From Ischnura elegans (taxonomy: Eukaryota > Arthropoda > Insecta > Odonata > Coenagrionidae), in NCBI RefSeq assembly GCF_921293095.1, contig NC_060251.1, forward strand, positions 62,513,585 to 62,577,584: DNA of 64,000 nucleotides. Reading direction: 5' to 3'. Each line of letters begins with the position of its first letter. Position 1 is the first letter of the stretch. Position numbers and translations under genes: made by a program. Positions 12,101 to 24,100 of this stretch are shown here, one piece after another. The notes below the pieces were generated by a model. It searched no databases and was not told the origin of the DNA. It worked only from the letters and a program-made list of their open reading frames with translations.

Positions 12101-15100
12101 TGTAAACAGGCCTTATGACTGCTTACCAGTTCTTGTTCCTTTTGCTGATATTTCCTTACTAGTTGGGCCATTTCCATGAGACTCTTCTTCATGGTGACCT
12201 CTTGAAATAGGCAGGGACAGGCCACTCGATTGAAAAATCGACAAAAGTTATTTCGCGGCATCCTTACCGTCATCGTAGTATCTGAAATAAAGACAAGAGT
12301 CCTATGGGATTTTTCTTTAAATAAAGACACTCTTAGACAATGCGTTTTGGATTAATATTTTTTTCGGATTTGTGATTAATTATTTTGTGCAATGAGCTAG
12401 AATATTCTGTCTCATCGGCTGGGGTCCCACCCGATTTTATATGTGATTATCGACCGATTATTTATATTTTTGGGGATATCTGTTGGGTTTTTATACCTAC
12501 CTCACAGAGCAACCTTAGAATGTCTATGCGATATCTTTTTTCTTTGAATTTTAAAATAAATTCAGTATATTTTCCGATACACTCTGAATGCCGTGAAATA
12601 TTAAACAAATCCCTGCAGTTTATATGTGTAAAGTTTTTATTATAATGTTTTCTAACTTTTAGACCTGGTACCAATCAGGTTAAAAAAACTTGAAAATCAG
12701 TAAGAATCTATCGCAAACGATGAGGATCGCAGTGTGTACTGAAATCAGATCTACTAGGAAGTTCTAGGAAGAAGAAGAACAAGGAATCTAGAGGAAGTTC
12801 AAATGGTATTGAGTGCAATTTGCGTTTTTCGCTGCGACAGAAAAAAAGTATGGATATAAGATATCCTGCGTATGAAACTGTGTCTGATTGCCCTGGTATC
12901 AGCTTGATATCAGTGGAAAGAGTCTCCGCTAAACAGAAGGATTGTGAAAAGGGGAACACAAGTGATGACCTTCCTACGGCACAGAAGTTGGAAAGGCCGA
13001 AGATCTTCGTCAACGAATTCACGAATGGAGTAATAAGGAGGACAGTGCACAGTTTCAATTTGAGGAATATGTTTCCTACGTTTCCAAAGCCCACATGAGA
13101 AATGCTGATGGGAATTGATTGAAATATTTTTTTACCATCCGAGAAAATTTACGCTATTATGGCTTAGAATTTACGTCGTAGAAAAGCATTTTGATGAAAG
13201 CTCAGCCCAACCTGAAATTCAGTTTACCTGAAGGGTGCAACAACGATACTTAATCGTGCGAGTCGGTCAATTAAAGGAAGCTCGCCGTCTGCCTAGTGGG
13301 TGGCAACCACGCGCCTCTTTTCGCCTCCCCCTCCCACGACGGAGCTGTCGGTACGCGCATGGAAACATCTAGTTAAATAATAAGTGATATTGACGTTATC
13401 ATTGATATTTTATATACCTTTTATACGTACTTGCATTACTAACATTCTACGAAAGACAACAGTACCAATCAATTTTCACTTGACCCACTGGTTTCGAAGT
13501 TAGCAGAGGTTTGCGTTGTTTCCAACAACTCCATTAATTTTAGTGATATAAACAATTTGTTTTCGGCAAACTGCTAATAATAGATGTGCCTTCTTTAAAT
13601 AAAAAGTTATAAAAACGAAAATTACGGGAATTCCAAGCGCTCAAATTTGGGCAACTTGATTTTACGCGCAAAAAAAGGGTACTTTTTTGAGAAAAAATTA
13701 AGTACAGGAAATACTATTGAGCCGAAGATTTTTTTAAGTGCACGATACAACGTAGAAATAAATTCTATTTCGTATACTTTTTGTTGCATTGAAATTGATT
13801 GCTTCGTTTAGACGCTAGAGCTCCTCAAACTCGAGTATCTTGCTTTTTTTACAGACAGTAAATTACTCCAGGATATAATGCTATATGAAATTTACTGTAC
13901 ATTTGCTTCGGGATGTATCCCTATAAAAGCTATGCATCTTTGCGCAGGCCTCTTGCCGGGATCGATCAATGCTTATAGAATGTAGTTGGAGAAGGTCTTA
14001 TCAGGATAGAGTGACTCAGAGAAGTATCTCATTTGTATGGAGGAGTAATTTTAATGTTTATTATTGAATTTCCCGTAGAAATATAAAAACGCATACCCAC
14101 AGTAAAATGGTGCCTTTGCTGTTTGTAGTCAAATTTAAAATAGAAATATAAGCTTAACCTACCGTCTAAAATTTAAGAAGCTCTTAATTTATATTACCAA
14201 GAATTGATATCAAGTTCACAAACAGCCGTGGCACTTTGGTGTACAAGTAATCAAGAGCTTTCTGGAGTTGCATTTTGTGCTCTTCAGGCGTGTTCTGCTT
14301 CTTATAGAAACACTGGTAGGAGCACAAATCATTATGCCCGAGGGAGATGGACAAAATCTGAAAAAAGGACAGAGACACAAATTAATCAATTTTGTACTGT
14401 ACAATTTTTTATATTTTTTTAATCTCCAAAAGTGTTATTTTATCGCCATTTTCAGATGTTTTTATGTATTTAGTGGCAAATGATAACATTCAAGGAAAAC
14501 TTTTAAAGCTTGAACAAAACACACGGACTGCTGCCAGAATAGCTCGAGTGACTAAACCCTCTTGAAGTTATATAATGAGCTTAAGTCAGTAAGTGACTCA
14601 TTCACATTCGGAAAACTAAGATGTGAGGAGTGGCATAACTATAGCTAACTAATAGATCCCCTACCAAAGCCTTAAACAAATAAAAAAATATTTTAAAACT
14701 TTTGTCTAGTTTTGACGTATAATAACAGCATTTGCTTAAAGTTCAATTTTTAGTGATAAAATGATGTAAAATGTATTTCCAGGCGTGTCAATTTTCAAAA
14801 ATTTTGCTGGCCTCGGTGGCGGCGGGGTAACGTTCTCGCCTGCCAAACTAGAGGTCGCAGGTCCGAGTCCCGCCTGGGAAGGTTTCCCCGGTCCAGGGCA
14901 TGGTCGTTTTTGTACGTTTACTTGTTACAATTGTTGAACACCCCGGTGTAAAATGGCCAATAAGAGCTGTATCCGGTGGTTTGAGAATAAAATTTTTTAA
15001 AATAAAAAAAATAAAAAATTTTCCCGGAACCCCCGTCGCCTGGGGTCCTCTGTCATGTCCCTTCATCCCCCCAAAGCATATTCCTAGTTATGCCACTGGT

Positions 15101-18100
15101 GGTGAGAAATATACGCGAAAATTGAGTTTTTCGGTTCATACAACCCTCGGAAAATAGGAAACAAGGGCGAGAATAACATTACGCAGCAACTTTTATGTAT
15201 ACCGATAAAAATGCTGTGCCAATCGACTACCAGTGAAAGTCTACCAGTCAGGAGACGAAACTGATGCCAATATGCGATCATTTCATCTATCATCATCGAT
15301 TCTGTTGCCAATCAGACAATCTTTGCGTCGGGATAGACGGATGATGGACTCGGAGATTAACTGTATTATCTTTCACAAGCTTCGTTTGTCCCTGCTGAGA
15401 TTTGCGCGGCCGTTTCCCATTCGAAAGGCGAGACCCCGCTGCCGTCCTGTTTACAGAATGTACTTGACCTGGTGTGAAGATTTCGCATCTCATTTATGCA
15501 TCCCATGTAGTTTAGTGCCCGGGATAACTGCCTTTCACCCAGACGGTTCGATTCCCGGCATAAGAAGTTTCTTCTTGCCGGCCTCGGTGTCAGCGGGGTA
15601 AATTCCTCGCCTAACAAACAGAAGGTCGCGTGCTCGAGTCCTGCCTGAATAGGTTTCTTGTCAACCCCTCTCGATATAAAGGCCTAGTTATTCTGCTTTC
15701 GGGGAAATGATAATAGGTAAAATAATATTTTTTTTTAATCAGACCTATTCACGGTATTTACCTTCCAGTCGTGCGTGAAGTTGACGGCGGGATTACTTAG
15801 CATTTTGCGTACGAAGAGCTTGGCCTGGTCGATGGCGTCGTCGTCTAATGCGGCCGGGATGGCCACGTTGAGCTGCGCGTTGTATGAGAGGAAGTCACCG
15901 CGGCCCTTCGAGAAGCCCACCAGCCGCGGGTTGAACTCCTTCAGGATGTTCGGCAAAGTGACCACGTGCCTCCAGTCCGAAAGGCCACCTGCAGAAGGAG
16001 ATTTTTAGAATGTAATATAATTTAAAGTCACTCAAATCAAGGGGAGGTTGAATCGAGGATAACCCTTTGCACCTATCCTGGATCCACCAATGATGGCTAT
16101 AGAAAAAAATATCTAAGTTGATACAAGCAAGATACCCAGCGAGGGGCAGGAGGGGGCAGCTGCCCTCCCCTAGAAGCAAATACCGCAAATATCTTCAAGG
16201 AAAATAATATTTTTTCATGCAAATAATTTTAAAAACTAATAAAGAGCAGTTACAGCTTCCTTAAAATGTTGGTTTCATTCACCATTTCCATGCTAAACTT
16301 TTATCTATAACTTGAACAACCTTGCCTTGTTCCCCCCTGGTTTTGATCCTGGGTACACCCTTGGATACAAGTTTGTAATTTTCCTACTATTGTGAAATTT
16401 ATATTACGCTTCCTGTTCAACCTGATACTTATTAATATTAATTAGTCAACATACATCAATTAGTGAATAAGGTATCTACTTGAAATGAAGAAATTGTCGA
16501 CATTCTAGTCTTGTGGCCAATGTGTATTGATTCTTATGTCTCGACAACATATTTTTCAGAGAAATATCCACGACCGTGTCGGTTGCACCAAACGGGCTAA
16601 ATGTCAAGGAGGCCTACGAAATCATTAATGAAATATCACGTGAGAGAGGGGGGATATTAGAGCAAGTCAACTTAAGATAGAGTAGATTATTCCCCTCATA
16701 AAGTCATTTCGATTTCGGAGATGTTAGCGCTTTCGTTACGCACGATGGCCTACCTATTTCGGGAGAACCCGAAGTAGGTACGTGTTGTTATTATTACGGA
16801 ATTAAGATTATAATCAACGCATACAAGGTTATTATCCTGCTTGGTGGTTCTACTGACAAATAGGACTTTTTTCCTTGCGTGATCATCAATACCTCTCAAC
16901 TAGTGGGCGTGTCTGCTAATCTACGGTTAGTTAAGAGACTCTTAGCCTTAATAAGCGCATTTGGTTAGTTCCATGGTGTTCCTGAGATTGCTTTGTTTAG
17001 AAAGGTCAAGGGCAGTAGCTACGTTGAGACATTTTATTGCATTTAATAAGACTGAAAAATATTATCTTCTGTAATGAAACTCGAAAAGTGGATGTCCATA
17101 TTTTAAGCTAGTAGGTACAGAACAAATGTTTTCAGAGTAAAACGTAGAGGATATTTTCAGTTTTGGATATATTAGCGGTTCTCTCTGACTATTGAAGATC
17201 AATTTACATTGATAGCTTTAAATTATCTTAAAATTCATGATAATATCTCCATTTTATTTAATCTTTTGTTATACAGCTCTTTGCCAACTTTTTACCATTT
17301 CGAAATTATAATAAGAATAATTTTGTTTTGTCCAAATTTATCTGTAAAAAAACTTCACTGCGACCTAATTTTCAAAGAGGATCTTTATCATTAGGAACAT
17401 TAGAAATAGCTTATCATTTTAGTTAGATAACAGTTTAAACATTTAGTTCGAATTCAGTCACTCAAATCTAGGGAAGGTGGAATCGAGAATGAAGAAGGTG
17501 AAGTTTAGACGTAATTCTTCTTCTTCATAATTAATAAAAATCGCATATAAATGCTAAATCGCAGTTAAATTTTTAAAAATAAATTTATATTTACTATATA
17601 AATAAAAAAATTATTTTTACTATTTCCTAACGATAAATAAATTCCACGAGGTCGCGATAATTTTGACACTGCTCTTCATTCCGTTCTTTTTTCAGCTGAG
17701 CTTTCCATAGTGACATTTTTCTTTCCTTTTACATCCTTCATAATCTGTCTATGTCTGAAATGTCTTATGTAACTCATGCGGTTTCGTCCCTAGCCCTTCT
17801 TTCCATCCAACTATCCTTCGACGACAGTTTTCATCAGGCTACCATGCCTCATAATGTTGCCAACAATGTTGTCGAACACTTATACCATCGTCTAAAAATT
17901 ATCAGACCATATAAAGCTGACCATTGCCAGAATTTGCTGGTATCTAATATTTGATAATTTTACCTTTTCTTTGTTCTTCCACACGTAATTTTTAATATTT
18001 GAAATTCAAGGCAAAAATACTTTTAATACTTAAACAAACTAAAATAAATATCTGGTCTATTGAAAAATATTTTTTAAAGCACGCCCATCCGATTAATGAA

Positions 18101-21100
18101 GTGTCCACAGGATTGACTTGGATTAAAATTGGTATTGGAGAAGGCGAATGGTGGATTAGTTTACTTGCATGTTGAGGGAAGGGTAGAACATGAAAAGAGG
18201 AGATAAACCTGGAAAAGGCATTAACCTGCCTTTAACATGAAAGGCGTTAAGGGGGCCTCGGCCTACCGTCCAATTCGAGGGAATTAGTCAATTAGTCTAG
18301 TCAAGAATAGTCAAGGAATTCCAGGTTGATATCTTGATTGCCACCCCTATCTTATAATTAAGCAATGAGGGTATCTTTGCTATGTGGTGCAGAATTACCA
18401 CCCGTGTAGGAGACCCCCCTGTCCTGCACGGGCATTCCGAGGGGACTGAATTCGCGGGCGCCGTTTCCGCAGATGAGAGAGTCCCCCATGGCGCCCACCA
18501 CGTCGATGTCCCCGGGTCGAAGTCGGTGAACGCTGTCCGGACGATCAGCGGAGCGCCACGGCACGGACTCGACGCACGGGAATGGCTCCGAGTCGGGGAT
18601 GGTCGCCTGCACGGTGTTCCAGTAACTGTCCGGAGGATACGTGATCGATTGTACTTCCTGCGGAGAGAGGTAAAGGTAAGGGATACTTTTATCGTTCAAA
18701 CAACATATAATATAGGGTGTTTATAAATGAATATTGGGGTTTTAGCACTATAATATTTATTGCATTATACTTACAGTTATAAATTATGTGTCAAATGAAA
18801 GAGCAACTCAAACAATTTTGTTTTTTTAGCAAATATGACAAAGTTTTTGACGTATAATTTATAATGGCAAGTATAATGTAATAAATATTACAAAGCGTTA
18901 AAACTCCGATATTCATTTATAAACACCCGGTATAAGGTACTACAGAAGAATGATGCTATGAATGAAGGTGGTGCTACAGAAGAATGATGAAAATCAAATG
19001 GATCGACCGAGTTAGTAGCGAGGAAGTCCTAAGAAGAGTGGGAGAGAAGAGAAGCCTCATGAAAACCTTAACAAGAAGACGGAACAACCTTATAGGCCAC
19101 ATCTTGAGACATGATGGCCTGATGAAGACAATCGTCGAAGGACAAGTGGAAGGCAAGAATGGAAAAGGAAGACCCCGAACAAAATATCTGGAACAAGTAA
19201 AGAGAGATGTGAAAGAGAAGAAATACGTAGGTGTGAAAAGATTAGCTGATAGGAGAACTGAGTGGAGAGCTGCGTCAAACCAATCCTAGGTTTGTTGACC
19301 AGTGATGATGATAACGTACTAGCAGGCCAACCCGCGTTGCTCGCGAAGTATGGCACTCAGAGAAGTGGAAAACTTGGAACTTGGATTTCATGACCATATC
19401 GGATTTTTGTGTTCTCTTTGATCTTGTCAAGAGGTGTACCTACCCGGCAGGATGTCCAACCACAAAAGTTGTATGACGTGACGTAAGAAACAGTAATGAG
19501 GCAAAACGCAAAGGACGCAACGCAAACGTTGGACAAGACCAGAAGTAGCACTACGGGGTTTGGTAGTAAGAGATGCACCTACTTACTAACATTGGTTGCA
19601 ATCCGTGCAGCAGTGTGGAAATGCATAGCAGACAGAAAAACAGACATTCTCTTTAATGTATAGATACAGATATATTGTGATATCATTTCCCTTGGGCTGC
19701 AACCTTGCCGTGGTGGAAAAGCTTGCACAATCAAATGACCCCTAGAACTGCACTGGCGGGATTAATTCTCCATTACTCCCAGTAAGGCCACTCATGTCAA
19801 ATAGGTCGAAGGGTAAGAGCCAGAGGAAAGGTAGTCCACGTTTTGTATTGAGTTTTTACATGGGAGACCCGAGGAAAGTTCATGCAACAGTGTGGTTTCC
19901 TTCATCAAAGAAAACGAAAGGCATTGATTGCGATTCGTTACCCACCATTAGTGTATTCATAATATAAAAATTAATTAATAAATATTTTATAAATCCCAGT
20001 TTAGACGAACGTTAATGGCCAATTTTAACCTCATTTGAAAAAGGCCAGATTGGTGCCCATGCGATGCCACCCCCAGTGACGTCACAGGGACCTAGATTCT
20101 ATACGAGTAGATAGGAGTTTTACATCGTCTGAGATTACCAATGCATGCATGGGGCACAGAACTCAGGGAAACATCTCTTAATAATCGCCTATTATAATTG
20201 CCTACGGTCGGAAAGTTTCCTTCGTCTTATAGGGCATTAAAAAATCCTTATTTAAGCCAAGCGCTACCTGCTTGCAGGATACTGTACGCTGCCCCTGTGC
20301 TCTGCAGCAAGCAGCCTGCATCGTAGCGGCTTTCATAGCCTTGCACTCAGGTGACCTCACAAAGCAGCAGCCAGACGTCACACTGGCTTTTCCCAGCATT
20401 CATACTTACCCGTCGCGTTTTCGCAAGCTTTAAATTTTTCACTTTTCATTAAATCGCGAAAAATAGATAATGTCATTTAAAAATCTAAAAGTGTGAAATA
20501 CGTACTCCAGGAGTAATAATCTTTCGATTTGGGCAAAAAATAGGAAACCACCCAATTGATTCGCCGTGAAAGCAATTGATCTTTCTTTTATCACAACTGG
20601 CAGTTTTTGGATTAATTGGGTGCCCTTTATGTGGACAACTCCAATAATTACTATATACAAGTATGAGAATAGGGATAGCGAAAAAAAAGGAAATAGGATG
20701 ATTGCGTCCTTTCAGCAGAAAATAAGTCGGAGAGATGGATAGCGTTGAGGAAACAGAATTCCTTACCAAGAATGGACAGAAAAGTCTATGCCTCTAAGTT
20801 GAGGCATACTAATCGGACATATCCTGTAGCCACAACATCTCATGAGGACAGTCATTGAGGAACCTATTTATCCTTTGAATTAACTGTGTGAGGAGGTCAA
20901 TGGTAAATTCGACTCTACTTAGCTTGTCGTTGAAGGATGCCACCTCCGGAGAATACGATGGAATAAATGGGTGTGATCTCGGTAGCAATTTATCTTGGAG
21001 AGCTCATGGACTTGTGCGCATGGACTCTTGTTAAAAATAGCAAAATCTGTAGCCACGTGATGAATCAAATTGCCTTGGTTGAGACGAAATCATTTGTTTT

Positions 21101-24100
21101 CATGTAGGTCATTTCGATTGGAAAAATGTCAAATTTTTGGGCAGAGATGTCGTAGAACAACATATCAAATAAACAACCACGATATCGTAGGTATTGCCCA
21201 CAAATTTAAACATAATTAGTTGGTAACTGATGATGATTGTGTAACAATCGGAACACGCGGAGTAAATTGTTAAAAAAAATTTTGGTCAATACGATATCTA
21301 AGTTGATCATTCGATTGGAAATATTATTTCTATTAAATTCATGATCGCGAAGAAGAAGAAACATCATATTTTTTTACAAAATCCATATATCTTTTCGTGC
21401 CAATCGTCGGCTACACCTGACGGAGATTTTCTTCCACAAAGGAACGATTGTCGGCTACAGCCGGCGAGGTTTCTCCTATGTAAATAAAAAAAACAAATGC
21501 CGAAAATAATGAGGAACCCTATCTCCGATGGAGGGGATGGGAAGTGGCTACGTGCCAAGCAATAAAACAAGGAATGCCGCTATCCCTCGCGATACAGCTT
21601 AACGAGGTATTTAATCCCGCTCTTTGGGACTTCTTTTCGATTCTTAAACTCATTTTTGACTCTAGCACAATAAATATGCGGTTATTATGAAAATATTATC
21701 TTCGCTGTTTCCATTTCCCTTTAAAATACAGGAGTTGGGATTTCAGTATTGGCTCTTACATATCCCCTAAGAGTACGATAAGAAATGGGATACCTCGAAT
21801 CTTTGCCGCCAAATGCATGGTTGTTGCCACAATGAATTGAAATTTTGGTGTCTTTTTATAGACGAGTCACTCGGAACAATTATAACTACTCAATTATAAT
21901 TATAATAAAAATGATAGTTGTCAGAGTATCCACTAGTAAATTTACCTTCTCCCGGATATATTTTTCTGAAATATTTTGAAAGACATTCATTTATTTTTTT
22001 CTCTTTAGTCAAAATATATCCCAAAGGGTGAAATTTAGGTTTTTATACTACCGTTTTAAGGTAATCATTTTCTTTAAGGCTGAATATAACGTAGTTTAAT
22101 TCAGAGGATATATGAACTGCGATTATCAGTTTTCTTTAACATTTAAAACATTCTCAGGCGTTTTGCTTCACTTAATGATAATATAGTCGTCAATATTTGA
22201 GTGTTTTTCTGTGAATACCTAAGTGGTTTACATTTTCTCAAATGATGTTTTTCCATTTCGCATCCTAATCGTTATGCATAGGATTGATTTCTTTCTTGTG
22301 GTATGCAAATTAAGGTATGCCAATTTTCGTGTGGTAGAAATGGAATTTTTATTTTTTATCTCTATAAATTTGAATATAATAATTTGGTTAAATATAATTA
22401 TTTTTTAGAGATCATAAGGGGCTAAAATTTGATATATACGGAATAAAAATAAGGTGACCTATTTGCGTTGGCTTTTCCCCACTTTTTTGAATGGCTTTGA
22501 CCCACTTTTCAAAATTATTATCAAATGTATGGTTTCATGATGCGTAGTTTTCCGCGGCGTTGTCTAGATGATGCCTCCATGTTCCTGGGTTTCACCGCGT
22601 GGATTTTCTTTGTGACGACAGTTTCGACAGACGTGAGCGAAACTGTCGTCACAAAGAAAATCCACGCGGTGAAACCCAGGAACATGGAGACATCATGTAT
22701 GGTTTCATGTAATTTTACTCAATTTCAAAGCTTGCGCCTGACCTTCGTGACTTTTGTTTCAAGTTTACTTTCCCGATGTGTGTTTGCTGAGGGAACTTAT
22801 GGCAACTTCAAGCTGAAAAAAGGAGTTAGACAGATATATATGTTTGCAGAACTTGACTCATGCCATTGTTTCTGTCCTGCTTAGAACCTATTTTTGAGGC
22901 AAAATTTCGATCGTTTTGTTCTTCGTTTAGGTTTTTTAATAGCTTGTTGTGTTTTTGATGTTATGTTCTTTTCACGAGTTGAGAAAGGTCCCACTTTATT
23001 GAAATAGATAAAGTGTCAATTGTTTACTACGTAATACTCGGTTGGATATTGAGGTTTCTTAACGCTCAAGTCGAATTTTATTTTATAACAAATTTATTGA
23101 GTTGAATGTATAAACTAGAACATGCTGAATTCAAGCACGCTAAATGCTTTGTCCTGCTCAATGATTTGTCTTGAGGCAAATCGACGACATACTTCCACAG
23201 TGTCGTCAAGAGCATGAAATGCATGCATCGTTAAGAACAGTATTGTTCCTTTTGAGAATCGCCCTTGACACTTACAAAGAAAGTTTTTCCCTCACGCGAA
23301 ATTATTAGTCTCGTCGCTGAACACGTCAGGTTTAGATGGAAGAGGCGTCATTGCTCAATCCACCAGCCTGACCTCGCCTCATCCAATAACTCCATGGAAA
23401 TTCACGCGTAACATCAGACGGTCCCGAGTCTGCATTTGGTCTGGGGGAGAAAGTGGAGCCTTGATAGCAAGACCGACTTTTGCTGATGACGTGCTCCAGC
23501 TCCAAAATTCGAGTTTCTTCTCTAGGTCAAGGTGAGGAAGAATTTAACCGTGTCTCGTGAATCAGAAGCAGATTTTGAATGCAGAACGCTAGCGGAAAAT
23601 TAATAACGTTCGCTGTTTTGGGAAGTTCCAGCCCACGGAGTAAACATGAACAGATCGCTCAAGGTGGCTGAGCCGTAACCAAAAACAGAATACTGAATTT
23701 ATAAAAAAATTTAATTGACTTCTAAATACGCCAATTACTCATTATTATTTTCAGCTGTTGATGATGTTATTTCGAGTGTGCACTGTGCCCGCGTACTTAT
23801 TCGGTTTGTTACCCAGTAATTCGTGGCCGTGGCCGGTAACTTTTTCTCAGCTATTAATGATAGTTTTTCCGTGGAGGTTATTATAAATGTTGATGGAGGG
23901 AAGGGGATTGAAATGGGAGGTGGTAAAGGAGTTGTAATTTTATTTTTGTATAACTTCAGAGTGGGATCCCACGTGTGGCTAATTTTATGTTATAGACCCT
24001 ATTGAAGCTCTTGCTTCTAATTTTCCTAATTCCAACGCCTCGCGGATTACCCGGGGTTTGAAGTTTTCCACCTTGGCGATTGCTATCATTAAGTATAACT

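Noticed and set aside
12708..13094. 128-codon minus frame in lipase intron 4
   Set aside because: Overlaps a more protein-like plus frame, does not match the lipase family, and phases of exons 4 and 5 already join without it.
18382..18726. 114-codon plus-strand frame
   Set aside because: Shadow of lipase exon 2, which has clear family motifs on the other strand.
22525..22884. 119-codon plus-strand frame across the hairpin
   Set aside because: It reads through both arms of the inverted repeat and into dispersed repeat R1; no protein family resemblance.
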